This document shows positions 1 through 8,289 of a stretch of 64,000 nucleotides of DNA, piece after piece (the first letter of the stretch is position 1; each line of letters starts with the position of its first letter). The translations under genes and the position numbers were made by a program. Source of the stretch: Gemmatimonadota bacterium (lineage in GTDB: Bacteria > Latescibacterota > UBA2968 > UBA8231); NCBI GenBank assembly GCA_018660835.1, contig JABJJN010000040.1, positions 221,586 to 285,585 of the forward strand, read 5' to 3'. Under the pieces are notes generated by a model that was given only the letters and a program-made list of their open reading frames with translations, did not search any database and was not told the DNA's origin.

Positions 1-1
1 T

Positions 2-2116
2 GTGGCGGCGAACACGCTGTTCCTGGCGCACCTGCCGGCGTCTTCCCTCCCCTACGCCTATATGGTGTCCGCCCTTCTGGGTGTCTTGGCGGGTGTCCTC
101 TACAGACAGGCCCGACGACGCCTGACGGTATCGCGAGTTTTCACAGGACTCCTGCTGACTCTCCTGCTCTGTCTACTGCTACTGAGAATTGGCTTGGAAG
201 TCATGCAATCGGCATGGCCCGCGTTCTTACTGCTGGGCTTCCAATCGGTCAGCAAGGCACTGTTGAGCGTCGAACTGTGGGGCATCGCCGGTCAGGTGTT
301 CAATGTGCGTCAAGGCAAGCGCCTCTTTGGTCTGATCGGATCAGGTGAGTTGCTCGCCACGGTCATTGGCGGCTTCGCCACGCCGTGGATCGTAGCCGCC
401 GTGGGTACCCGGGATTTGCTACTGGTATCAGCCGCTGGAATCGCTGGCGCCATCGTTGTTCTGCAGGCGATCGTACGCGGGCACGCGTCGCAGTTGCGCC
501 GCAGCCAGGAGCGAGAGGACGAAGAGCCTCAAACGGATGGTGTCATCGCCCTCGGGCGCCATCCGTATGTCCGTTCGCTGTTTGCGCTGTCGTTGGTCGG
601 CGTTGCGAGTCATCGTCTGATAGACTTTGCCTTCCTCAACCAAGCACGAGAACGGATTCAGGGACAGGACGACCTTGCACAACTCTTCGGTATTCTTTTC
701 GGCGTCGCCCAGGGGCTCACGTTCCTTCTGCTGACATTGGTTACAGGTCCCGTGATCAGCAGATATGGGATCACACGCGCCATGCGTCCCCGTCGGCGTG
801 TCCTGACAGCGTGCGTCATCGGTATCTTGATCGCCATAGTAACGGCCGCCGATGCGGGCGTGCTGTTCTGGTTGGCCGTTGCCGCCAAGGTAGCGGATCT
901 GGTTCTGCTCGGCGCACTCACAGCACCAGCCTTTCTTGTCCTCTATCAACCGCTGCGCCCCAACCAGCGACTGGCGACACAGGTGGCCGTCGATGGAGTC
1001 GTCGGCCCCGTCGCCTCTGGTGCCGCCGCCGGGGTCCTGGTGATCCTTGCCGCCACGGTCGGCGGCGGTCCCCTCGCCTTGTCGACATTCACGCTGGCGT
1101 TGCTGATCGGGTGGCGTTTTATCTCATCCTGGGTAGACCGAGGCTATCGACGTGCACTTCCCGAGGCTCTGCAACACAGGCGACTAGAGGGTGTTTCACT
1201 CAGCCTGGATGATTCGGAGATGGAACAGGTGTTGCGAACTCGTCTCCAGAGTCAGCGTCCACACGAAGTCCTCTATGCATTCGATCTACTCACGACTCGT
1301 TTCGATGCCGACCTCAGCGAATTGTCTAAGAACCTGGTAAGACACACACACCCGGAGATTCGTCGCGAGGTGGCAAGGCGCCTCGCACAGACGGACGCAC
1401 CGGAACTAGAACAAACCGTACGTGATCAGATTGCCATCGAGGCCGAACCACGAGTGCAGGCGGCGCTGCTTCTTGCTCTGGCCGCCAGTGCGGAGGCCGA
1501 TGCCGTAGACGATCTGAGTCCCTTTATCAACGATCCGTCCGATACCGTCGCCGAATCTGCGATGATCGGCCTGCTGCAAACCGGCGGTGTGGATGGAATT
1601 CTCGTCGCCGGCGAGCGTTTGCTGTCGTTGGAGCGTTCACTGAATCCAGAGGAGCGACTACGGGCTGCCCGTGTACTGGGTGAAGTCGGCAATCGCGGTT
1701 TCTATCGACATCTCCGCCCGCTGTTGTCAGACGTTGATCCTGTGGTCCGAACAGCTGCCCTGACTGCGGCGGGCAAGGTTTGCTCGCCAAGACTGTGGCC
1801 AGATGTCATGGCAAGTCTGCATGACATCGCCTTGCATCGAACGGCAGCAGCTGCCCTCGTCGCAGGAGGCGATGTCGTGTTGCCCTTGCTGTTCGAGACG
1901 CTCTCAGATCCGCAACAGCATATACATGTTCGCTGTCGAGCGCTGCCATCTGTGGGCAGATCGGCGGCGATACAGCGATTGATGAGCTCCAACTTCGCAT
2001 GGACTCAGAAGATCGGCGTCTGCGCTCCGCGATCATTGATGCCCTGGATCGGACGCAGTATCAGTCCCCGGACTCGCAGCGCGCCAATATCGACGATATC
2101 GTCTGGCAGGAGCTGA
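2..2116 (+). CDS. Npt/Tlc-type nucleotide (ADP/ATP) transporter with HEAT repeats, 5'-truncated; first fragment of a frameshifted gene
   Basis: Roughly residues 1-370 are a dense series of hydrophobic helices typical of the Npt1/Npt2 (Tlc) nucleotide transporter family, and from about 400 on the chain consists of degenerate HEAT repeats (for example the segments around VRRE/IRREVARRLAQ and VVRTAALTAAGK). The reading frame is open at the left edge, so the true N-terminus lies outside the window. The useful frame ends near 1954: after LPSVG the frame becomes non-repeat sequence while the +1-related frame continues a good HEAT repeat (IGGDTAIDEL). The remaining part is the CDS that follows, so the two together form one protein of more than 1000 residues. 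Family assignment is by topology and domain order, not by a diagnostic motif. Confidence 0.7.
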   Translation: MAANTLFLAHLPASSLPYAYMVSALLGVLAGVLYRQARRRLTVSRVFTGLLLTLLLCLLLLRIGLEVMQSAWPAFLLLGFQSVSKALLSVELWGIAGQVFNVRQGKRLFGLIGSGELLATVIGGFATPWIVAAVGTRDLLLVSAAGIAGAIVVLQAIVRGHASQLRRSQEREDEEPQTDGVIALGRHPYVRSLFALSLVGVASHRLIDFAFLNQARERIQGQDDLAQLFGILFGVAQGLTFLLLTLVTGPVISRYGITRAMRPRRRVLTACVIGILIAIVTAADAGVLFWLAVAAKVADLVLLGALTAPAFLVLYQPLRPNQRLATQVAVDGVVGPVASGAAAGVLVILAATVGGGPLALSTFTLALLIGWRFISSWVDRGYRRALPEALQHRRLEGVSLSLDDSEMEQVLRTRLQSQRPHEVLYAFDLLTTRFDADLSELSKNLVRHTHPEIRREVARRLAQTDAPELEQTVRDQIAIEAEPRVQAALLLALAASAEADAVDDLSPFINDPSDTVAESAMIGLLQTGGVDGILVAGERLLSLERSLNPEERLRAARVLGEVGNRGFYRHLRPLLSDVDPVVRTAALTAAGKVCSPRLWPDVMASLHDIALHRTAAAALVAGGDVVLPLLFETLSDPQQHIHVRCRALPSVGRSAAIQRLMSSNFAWTQKIGVCAPRSLMPWIGRSISPRTRSAPISTISSGRS

Positions 2117-3150
2117 CGGATGCTGCCTGGTTGTTGGCGTCGATCGATGATATCGGCGCGTCCCAAGATTGCGCACCCTTGAAACGGGCGCTGCAGCAGC
2201 GATTGTCGGGGATTCGACATCGATGCCTGCTGCTGTCGTGTTTTGTTAGCGGTTCCAATGTCAAACGTGCCAGCGAACGTCTTATGACAAGCGTCGACCA
2301 ACGAGCCTATGCTCTGGAGGTTCTGGAAACCACGCTGACTGGAGACGCACGACGCCACCTGTTGCGGCTTTTCGAAGACAACACAAGGACGTTGCGCACC
2401 TCTCTTCATACAGATTTTCCACAACAACGCATGTCACAGAGCCATCGACTTGCTCTGCTGATCACACCTGGTGGCCATCGCCTTGAGCCATGGATACGTG
2501 CGTGCGCCATCTATGCTGCTGGAAAACTAGCCTCCACGGAGCTGACAGATGTCGTTGTCGAGGCAGTAGACGACGATGATCTCTTGATTCGACAGACCGC
2601 AGCCTGGGCACTGACGCGACTGACCCCTTCCCATTGGCGCCAACACATCCGACGTCAAGCAGACACATTCTCACCTGCGTGGGTCGAACAGCTCACACAG
2701 ACAACCACACAGGCGCACAAGGAGTCACTCATGTTCCTCACCGTAGAAAAGGTCATGATCCTGCGCTCCGTCAGCGTCTTCGCGGAAGTGCCGGAGGAAG
2801 TATTGGCGGACCTGGCAGGCTATCTCGAGCAGATCGATGTGGCGGCTGAAGAGCCTGTGTATGAGAAGGGTGCCCTTGGCCGGACGATGTATATCGTCGC
2901 GGAAGGCTCGGTACGTGTGCACAATGAAGCGCAAATATTTGTCGAATTGGGAGCTGGTGAAATCTTCGGGGAGTTAACAACGCTGGATCCCGAACCTCAT
3001 TCGGCGTCGGTGACGGCCGTGGACGATTCACAGCTACTAGCTCTTGATCGGGATGCTCTTTATGAGTTGATGGCCACCCACTCAACCGTTCTTCGCGGAC
3101 TGCTACACACACTTTGTCAGAGACTTCGTGACAAGGGCAGGCGAAGCTGA
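1999..3150 (+). CDS. C-terminal HEAT repeats plus cyclic-nucleotide-binding-like domain; second fragment of the frameshifted transporter
   Basis: Coding in this frame begins upstream of the listed ATG: the frame is already protein-like from about 1951 (CGQIGGDTAIDEL), which continues the HEAT array of the preceding fragment. Residues 1-240 are HEAT repeats; about 245-375 form a CRP/CAP-type beta-roll (phosphate-binding cassette GEIFGEL, then PHSASV). The cassette keeps the glutamate that binds the ribose but has His where the cyclic-phosphate-binding arginine normally sits, so ligand binding is doubtful. Transporter-HEAT-cNMP fusions are a known architecture of the Npt family. A hairpin terminator follows at 3156. 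Either the genome carries a real frameshift (a broken gene) or a G was lost from the GGG at 1954-1956 during sequencing. Confidence 0.7.
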   Translation: MDSEDRRLRSAIIDALDRTQYQSPDSQRANIDDIVWQELTDAAWLLASIDDIGASQDCAPLKRALQQRLSGIRHRCLLLSCFVSGSNVKRASERLMTSVDQRAYALEVLETTLTGDARRHLLRLFEDNTRTLRTSLHTDFPQQRMSQSHRLALLITPGGHRLEPWIRACAIYAAGKLASTELTDVVVEAVDDDDLLIRQTAAWALTRLTPSHWRQHIRRQADTFSPAWVEQLTQTTTQAHKESLMFLTVEKVMILRSVSVFAEVPEEVLADLAGYLEQIDVAAEEPVYEKGALGRTMYIVAEGSVRVHNEAQIFVELGAGEIFGELTTLDPEPHSASVTAVDDSQLLALDRDALYELMATHSTVLRGLLHTLCQRLRDKGRRS

Positions 3151-3155
3151 TGTAC

Positions 3156-3195
3156 ACGGGACCTGTGACGAATCATCGGCACAGGCCCCGTTTCT
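3156..3195 (+). terminator. Hairpin terminator after the transporter gene
   Basis: Arms 3156-3167 and 3180-3191 pair as ACGGG-a-CCTGTG with CACAGG-c-CCCGT (11 pairs, one mismatch), followed by TTTCT. It starts six bases after the stop codon of the transporter gene. The T-run is short, so termination may be partial. Confidence 0.55.
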
Positions 3196-3210
3196 ACTGG
3201 TGCTCCCAGG

Positions 3211-3732
3211 CTACTTGTGCAACGCGGGCTGATACAGTCCCACGCTGTAGAATTCATACGATGCTGCCTTATCAGGAAAGTCAACAACGTGTACCGTAAA
3301 CCGCGACGGCACGCCTGTGTGTGACATATGCTCCTTGAAGAATCCGCTGTAGGCAGCCGAGTATTCCGTGTAGAGTCGTTTTTGCTCGTTTAGGAAACCT
3401 TCCGGATCAAGTCGTGGGTCTGGTGACTTCGGCTGTGAAGCAAAAGCGTGTACTTCGAGAAAATCGATCTTCGCGATCGTGTCACAGATCTCCGCTTCCT
3501 GCAGCCATTTCTCCCAGCAACGGAACACGAGCTCTACTTCGATCTTTGGTGTCATGGTGACCAACTCGTCTCGATTCAAGACCCCTTTGGCCGAGTGACC
3601 ACCTGTGATTCCGGCGAAATAGATCTTCAGATCGCCACCATCTAATTTCTCAGTAACAAGAGCGGAAAGAGTCGGTGCATCACCACCATAGTAGTAGGTG
3701 GCGCGACCACGCTCCTTGACGTTGAAGGCCAT
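3211..3732 (-). CDS. Hypothetical protein, 173 aa
   Basis: I do not recognise this family. The frame extends farther upstream, but the ATG at 3732 is preceded by GGAAAG eight bases away and the upstream extension overlaps the preceding dehydrogenase gene in a non-protein-like composition, so the start at 3732 is preferred. The product is soluble, without signal peptide or membrane helix, rich in aromatic and charged residues (YYYGGDAP near the N-terminus, a segment with FRCWEKWLQEAE in the middle). It lies 56 bases downstream of the FAD/Fe-S dehydrogenase gene in the same direction, so it is probably co-transcribed with it. The middle part mentions a recurrent pattern of acidic and aromatic residues but no catalytic motif I can name. 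Confidence 0.6.
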   Translation of the reverse strand: MAFNVKERGRATYYYGGDAPTLSALVTEKLDGGDLKIYFAGITGGHSAKGVLNRDELVTMTPKIEVELVFRCWEKWLQEAEICDTIAKIDFLEVHAFASQPKSPDPRLDPEGFLNEQKRLYTEYSAAYSGFFKEHMSHTGVPSRFTVHVVDFPDKAASYEFYSVGLYQPALHK

Positions 3733-3788
3733 GTTAAATCTTTCCGTTGAAATGTGTCCGTGAGTAAGTGAGTCGAATTGAGAAGGTG

Positions 3789-6686
3789 CTATTGCACGAC
3801 GTCTGCCAGAACCTGTGCCCAGTGTTGAGGACGCTTGCCCGTCGCATCGGCGATTTGGTGGCGGCATGAGGTGCCCGCGGCGGCAACGACTGCGTCAGGA
3901 TTGGCTGCCATAATGGGCTCAAAAAGTCGCTCTCGGCCGACTTCCATGGACACGTCGTAGTGCTCACGCTCGTAACCGAAACTTCCGGCCATACCGCAGC
4001 ATCCGCTTGCCAGTTCCTCAACTTGGAACCCCGGCGGGAGCCCGAGCAGATAGCTTGTATCCGATGTGTTCGCGAGGGCCTTCTGATGGCAATGCCCGTG
4101 TAACAGCACATGCGTCGCCACTGGGTCGAACTCGTAACCAAGACCGCCATCTTCTTCGCGCTCGACAGTCGCCAAGAACTCATCAAGCATGAATATCCGG
4201 TCTGCCAAACGCCGCGCCGCCGCGCGGTCAGGCGCCAGATCGATGTAGTCATCTCGATAGGTAAGAAGACAACTTGGTTCAACGCCGACGATCGGCCAGC
4301 CTCGCTCAATGTAGGTTGACAGATCAGCGATATTCTGAGCGATGCGGGGCTTCACCTGCTTCAACATGCCTTTTGAAATCATCGGACGCCCACAACATGA
4401 ACGAAGCTCAGGCAAAACGACCCGGAAGCCTGCAGCCTCCAACAGATGCACCGCCGCCTGCCCCACCTCCGGCTCATTGAATTCGGTGAAGGTATCATTG
4501 TAGAACACGACGGTGCCGCGATCCTGCAACGTGGAAATGGGACGTTTGGCGAACCAGTCACTGAATATCTGCGGCGCCAGAGCTGGCATCTTGCGACGAC
4601 GATCGATGCCGAAGAGACATTCCATCAGCCAGCGATTTGGTCGGCTCTGAAGTAGCGGATTCAAGAGCCTCGCAAAAGGCGACAGCCAACGATTCAGCAC
4701 ATCGATCGAAGCGAATAGTCGTGATCGAAGCGGCACCCCGTCCCGCTCATGACGTTGTGCAAGGTACTCGTACTTGAGCTTGGCCATATCCACACTGGAC
4801 GGGCATTCCGCCTTGCACGCCTTGCATTCCAGACACAAGTCCATGACCTCATGTAAATCCTGGCCATGCAAGCCACTTGCCAATCGCCCATCGAGGGCGG
4901 CACGCAGGGCGTTGGCGCGCCCGCGTGTGCTGTGCTGCTCGTCCAGTGTTGCCATGAAGGATGGGCACATGGTGCCAACCAGCGTCTTGCGACACTGCCC
5001 CACACCTGAGCACATCTCAACGGCCTGCTGGAAACTGCCCTCCTCGAAGTGAAAGAAGGTCTCCATCGGGGCGGAGCGATACGCTTCTCCGTAACGAAGA
5101 TTCTCGTCCATCTTGGGCGCGTCGACGATCTTGCCCGGATTGAAGACGCCAGCGGGATCGAATGCTTTCTTGACGCCGGCAAATGCCTCCACCAGTTGGG
5201 CACCGAACATCTTCTCGATCCACTCACTACGTGCAAGTCCATCGCCGTGTTCGGCACTCATACTGCCACCGAACTCCAACACCCAGTCACTGATCTGCTC
5301 TTCAAATCGGCGCAGCGTTGTGATCCCATCAGGTTTCTTGAGATCTAAGACCGGCCGGATATGCAACACGCCCACACTGGCATGACCGTAAAATGTCACG
5401 GGAATCTGGTCTGCCGCCATCAGCTTCGCGACACGTCGCACGTACTCAGGCAGGTGCTTCACTGGCACGCATGTGTCCTCAATCCCGCTGGTCGGCTTTG
5501 GATCACCGCGCATCCCCATCAGCAGCCCGAGTCCAGCCTTACGCAGATCCCACATGCCCTTTTGCTCCGCTACCTCCTGGGCCCGTACGTAAGCGTATCC
5601 GAGTCCGTTACTGCGCAGTTGTTGTTCCAGGTCGTCGGCAAGCTGGCGCAATCGCTCGGTACTGTCGCCATAGTACTCGACAAACAGCAGCGCCTCAGGA
5701 TCGCCAACCAGGAAGCGTCGCCGTGGAGCGTATTCAAGTTGGTCTTTCGTCTGATCCAGCAGCAGCCGGTCCATCAACTCTGATGAGGCGGGGGAAGTCG
5801 TCAGAGCGACCAGGTTCGCTTCCATCGCTTCGGCGAGTTCAGCGAAGTGACAGGCAACGACAATGCTGTGTCGTGGCCGTTCTACGAGTCCGAGTTTGGC
5901 CTCCGTCACCGCACACAGTGTTCCCTCTGATCCAACCACGAGACGGCTCAGATCAAATGGCGCTGGGCTCATGAGCGCGTCGAGATTGTAGCCTGATACG
6001 CGACGCATCACATGGGGAAAGCGCGTTCGGATCTGCTCCTGGTTGGCGGACAGCAGCCCGGGCAAGGATCGGTGCAGGGTCGCTTCGATTCCATTGCCCG
6101 ACGACCGGCGTCGCCGCTGGTCCTCATCGATGGGGGCAAAGCGGGCAACTTCACCATCGGCCAGAACGACGGTCAGTTCCTGAACATGATCGATCGTCTT
6201 GCCATAGAGGATGGAATGGGCCCCGCAAGAGTTGTTGCCAATCATGCCGCCGAGGTTGGCTCGACTGCTGGTGGACACGTCGGGTCCGAACTGAAGGCCG
6301 TGGGGAGCCAGATGAGCATTCAATTCATCGAGAACCACACCTGGTTGAACACGAACCCATCGCTCGTCGGTGTTCAACTCGATGATATCCCGCATGTGAC
6401 GGGAGAAATCTACGTGTAGGCTGGCACCAACGGTCTGCCCCGCGAGGCTCGTGCCTCCTCCTCGCGGTACAAGAGAGAAACCGTTGTCTTTCGCCGTGTT
6501 GACACAGTGGATGACATCCTTCGTATTGCGGGGCGCGACAACGCCCTCTGCGTCCATCTGATAGATGCTGGCATCATTCGCATAGAGGACTCGCGAGATC
6601 TCGTCCAGGCGGACGTCGCCCTCTATTCCTGCCCGCAAATGGGCCGCAGTTGCTGCTGATATCCCTCGGAGTTTTGTATCTGTCAA
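3789..6686 (-). CDS. FAD-linked oxidase / Fe-S D-2-hydroxyacid dehydrogenase (YdiJ-like)
   Basis: This 965-residue protein joins a VAO-type FAD domain to a GlpC/HdrD-like Fe-S module. The FAD-binding half (about 40-270) has PRGGGTSLAGQTVG and IGNNSCGAHS, then VGSEGTL; the cap/C-terminal FAD-oxidase part has GGSMSAEHGDG and FDPAGVFNPGK near 490. A ferredoxin-like segment around 615 has CLECKACKAECP, and the C-terminal CCG domains show SCCGRPMISKG, GVEPSC, HGHCHQKA and SGCCGMAGSFGYE. Members oxidise D-lactate or D-2-hydroxyglutarate and pass electrons to the quinone pool or a carrier at the membrane. Length matches the E. coli YdiJ type (about 1000 residues). The start codon is TTG at 6686 without a clear Shine-Dalgarno, the weakest part of the call; substrate cannot be fixed from sequence alone. 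Confidence 0.9.
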   Translation of the reverse strand: MTDTKLRGISAATAAHLRAGIEGDVRLDEISRVLYANDASIYQMDAEGVVAPRNTKDVIHCVNTAKDNGFSLVPRGGGTSLAGQTVGASLHVDFSRHMRDIIELNTDERWVRVQPGVVLDELNAHLAPHGLQFGPDVSTSSRANLGGMIGNNSCGAHSILYGKTIDHVQELTVVLADGEVARFAPIDEDQRRRRSSGNGIEATLHRSLPGLLSANQEQIRTRFPHVMRRVSGYNLDALMSPAPFDLSRLVVGSEGTLCAVTEAKLGLVERPRHSIVVACHFAELAEAMEANLVALTTSPASSELMDRLLLDQTKDQLEYAPRRRFLVGDPEALLFVEYYGDSTERLRQLADDLEQQLRSNGLGYAYVRAQEVAEQKGMWDLRKAGLGLLMGMRGDPKPTSGIEDTCVPVKHLPEYVRRVAKLMAADQIPVTFYGHASVGVLHIRPVLDLKKPDGITTLRRFEEQISDWVLEFGGSMSAEHGDGLARSEWIEKMFGAQLVEAFAGVKKAFDPAGVFNPGKIVDAPKMDENLRYGEAYRSAPMETFFHFEEGSFQQAVEMCSGVGQCRKTLVGTMCPSFMATLDEQHSTRGRANALRAALDGRLASGLHGQDLHEVMDLCLECKACKAECPSSVDMAKLKYEYLAQRHERDGVPLRSRLFASIDVLNRWLSPFARLLNPLLQSRPNRWLMECLFGIDRRRKMPALAPQIFSDWFAKRPISTLQDRGTVVFYNDTFTEFNEPEVGQAAVHLLEAAGFRVVLPELRSCCGRPMISKGMLKQVKPRIAQNIADLSTYIERGWPIVGVEPSCLLTYRDDYIDLAPDRAAARRLADRIFMLDEFLATVEREEDGGLGYEFDPVATHVLLHGHCHQKALANTSDTSYLLGLPPGFQVEELASGCCGMAGSFGYEREHYDVSMEVGRERLFEPIMAANPDAVVAAAGTSCRHQIADATGKRPQHWAQVLADVVQ

Positions 6687-6938
6687 GAAAACAACCCGTT
6701 ACGCATCCTATGAGGATTTCCACTGCACGAATCCAGTCGTGTGAAAGATCCGTTATCGACACAGTTCGCGCAACGCACATCTCGGGCTCAAAGAGCCATC
6801 CTTTTTCCAATTCTGCATTGGCACAGGAATTTTTAACTTAACCCCTTTATATATAAGATGTTATCTGACCTATTCGAAGTGCCCCCACCATGCTCGTGTA
6901 GATTTTTATAGAAAAGGCCCAAAAACGCAACATGATGG
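6687..6938. other. Intergenic region upstream of the dehydrogenase gene
   Basis: No protein-coding frame with a ribosome binding site was found on either strand in this stretch. It is comparatively AT-rich (for example the run at 6838-6860) and probably carries the promoter of the minus-strand dehydrogenase gene, but I cannot single out convincing -35/-10 boxes. Confidence 0.4.
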
Positions 6939-6967
6939 TTGACATCCAGAAAATGCCCCTATATATT
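6939..6967 (+). promoter_or_regulatory. Strong sigma-70-type promoter upstream of zapA / candidate small RNA
   Basis: TTGACA at 6939-6944, a 17-base spacer and TATATT at 6962-6967 give a near-consensus housekeeping promoter; transcription would start near 6974. The first gene downstream is zapA at 7131, so the transcript has a leader of about 155 bases containing two strong hairpins. Confidence 0.65.
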
Positions 6968-6973
6968 GTGATC

Positions 6974-7090
6974 TGCCACGTGGTTATGCGCGCAGTAGCG
7001 GGGGCTTCCGGGAGTAAGGGGAGATCGCGGAAGTCCCCCATTAAATGACGCACGGGTGGTGCCCTTTGGGGCACTACCCGTTGCGTTCAT
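6974..7090 (+). ncRNA. Candidate small RNA or structured zapA leader
   Basis: The predicted transcript begins with about 25 unstructured bases, then a stem at 7000-7009 pairing with 7029-7039 (GGGGGCTTCC with GGAAG-t-CCCCC), then a 17-bp stem at 7048-7064 / 7069-7086 (ACGCA-CGGGTGGTGCCC with GGGCACTACCCG-t-TGCGT) with a very short loop. It is followed only by a weak T-rich stretch (TCATTTGTATG), so the second stem could be an intrinsic terminator or an attenuator. I recognise no Rfam-type consensus (not SRP, not a c-di-GMP, fluoride or SAM riboswitch). zapA is a common neighbour of 6S RNA in other bacteria, but the central bubble of 6S is not evident. Confidence 0.35.
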
Positions 7091-7130
7091 TTGTATGTAC
7101 CTCCCTGTTTCCCCAGGATGAGCGTACATC

Positions 7131-7454
7131 TTGCCATCTTCTCACCCACCGGATGAATCACTGGTCGTCGATATCTACGACCAAAACTTTCGGCTGGGAA
7201 CTTCGTCGACAAATGACGAACAGATACGTGAAGCGGCCGCCTACCTCGACCAAAAGATGCGAAAGATCGCGGCAAGTCGTGGACGCGGCGTCGCACTTGA
7301 ACTGGCGATTCTGGCAGCGATGGAGGTCGCCGAGGAGATGCTGGCCGCCAAACAGCGTCGCGAGCGCCTCCTCGCGGACGCTGACGAGAGAATCGACCGA
7401 TTCACTCAGAGCCTGGAATCGTCCGAGTCGCCTTCGGCACCCGAACCTGAATAA
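7131..7454 (+). CDS. zapA: Cell division protein ZapA
   Basis: ZapA is a small cytoplasmic protein that binds FtsZ and promotes bundling of protofilaments at the division site. The 107-residue product has the characteristic N-terminal beta-strand region (VVDIYDQNFRLG) followed by EQIREAAAYLDQKMRKIAA and a long C-terminal coiled-coil helix that dimerises (about residues 50-95). The only in-frame start is TTG at 7131, because an in-frame TGA lies at 7119; AGGATGAG at 7115-7122 is the ribosome binding site. It is the only gene between the promoter at 6939 and the convergent infC, and it ends 77 bases from the infC stop codon, with a shared hairpin between them. Confidence 0.85.
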   Translation: MPSSHPPDESLVVDIYDQNFRLGTSSTNDEQIREAAAYLDQKMRKIAASRGRGVALELAILAAMEVAEEMLAAKQRRERLLADADERIDRFTQSLESSESPSAPEPE

Positions 7455-7469
7455 CCGGCATCAGGCATG

Positions 7470-7498
7470 AAAAAACCCCCGCACCAACGGTGCGGGGG
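7470..7498 (-). terminator. Rho-independent terminator of infC (possibly bidirectional)
   Basis: A perfect 10-bp GC-rich stem (7476-7485 with 7489-7498) is followed on the minus strand by six T residues, directly downstream of infC. On the plus strand the same hairpin lies just after zapA but without a T-run. Confidence 0.9.
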
Positions 7499-7530
7499 CT
7501 GAAACTCAGTCGAGACCTGGTCGTGACCGG

Positions 7531-8052
7531 TTATTGCGGTCGCAGGATCATCGACATCTCGCGACCTTCCATCTGCGGCATCTGATCCACAATAGCGACA
7601 TCGGTCATTTTCTTGGCGACGTCCTCAAGGACCTCGCGGCCACGATCCTTGTAAGCCATCATTCGGCCGAAGAATCGCATACTGATTTTCACGCGGTGGC
7701 CCGCACCGATGAATTCACGGATATGTCCTAGTCTGTATTCAAGATCATGTTCTGAGATGTTTGCAGTGCGGATGCGCACCGTCTTCATCTGCAGACTCTG
7801 CCCTTTCTTACGGGCCTCTTTTGCTTTCTTCTCTTTGTCGAAGCTGTACTTGCCGTAGTCCATGATTCGGCACACCGGTGGCCGAGCCTCCGGAGCCACT
7901 TCGACGAGATCCAGTTCTGCTGTCTCTGCCAATTCCATGGCTTTGCTGGTGTCGACGACACCAACCTGTTCGCCCTCGGCGTCGATAAGACGCACCTGCG
8001 GCACTCGAATCGAATCATTGATCCGTGTGAACGACTGTTGCTGTTTGCTGAT
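7531..8052 (-). CDS. infC: Translation initiation factor IF-3, AUC start codon
   Basis: IF-3 binds the 30S subunit, discriminates against non-canonical initiator codons and prevents subunit joining. The protein (173 aa) has both domains: the N-domain beginning ISKQQQSFTRINDSIR with VRLIDAEGEQVGVV, the linker rich in Lys (DKEKKAKEARKK), and the C-domain with VKISMRFFGRMMAYKDRG. A GTG at 8004 would cut off the conserved INDSIR segment. The conserved N-terminus continues back to an ATC codon at 8050-8052, preceded by GGAGGG (8061-8066) at an ideal 8-base spacing, so AUC is the start. infC genes of E. coli (AUU) and Myxococcus (AUC) also use rare start codons, which let IF-3 repress its own synthesis. 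rpmI and rplT, the usual downstream partners, are absent; infC has its own terminator. Confidence 0.93.
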   Translation of the reverse strand: MSKQQQSFTRINDSIRVPQVRLIDAEGEQVGVVDTSKAMELAETAELDLVEVAPEARPPVCRIMDYGKYSFDKEKKAKEARKKGQSLQMKTVRIRTANISEHDLEYRLGHIREFIGAGHRVKISMRFFGRMMAYKDRGREVLEDVAKKMTDVAIVDQMPQMEGREMSMILRPQ

Positions 8053-8289
8053 CTGGGTTTCCCTCCGTAGGGTGTGTTGTGATGCCCGTCGCGTTCATCG
8101 CTTGTGATGAGGCGGACAAACAAGACCAATGTTGGAATATAACCGTCGAATCTGGCCGCGAGCAAGGCTGGGCAGACTTATCCGGCTGGTTGCTGAGATC
8201 TGTAACCACTCTATCTTGGCAAACTCAGGCAGCAATCTGCATGTCTCAAGCAACGTCCACTTCGAATCAACGATCTCCAGGAGGAGTCC

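Noticed and set aside
385..1212. Open frame overlapping the Npt transporter
   Set aside because: Shadow of the transporter in another frame, Arg/Ser-rich with no motifs.
6681..6686. TTGACA as -35 box at the start of the dehydrogenase gene
   Set aside because: This TTGACA lies at the TTG start codon of the gene itself, so it cannot serve its own transcript.
6974..7090. 6S RNA upstream of zapA
   Set aside because: The place is typical, but no central bubble or long-range pairing of both ends could be recognised; only two local stems are visible, so it was kept as an unspecified candidate.
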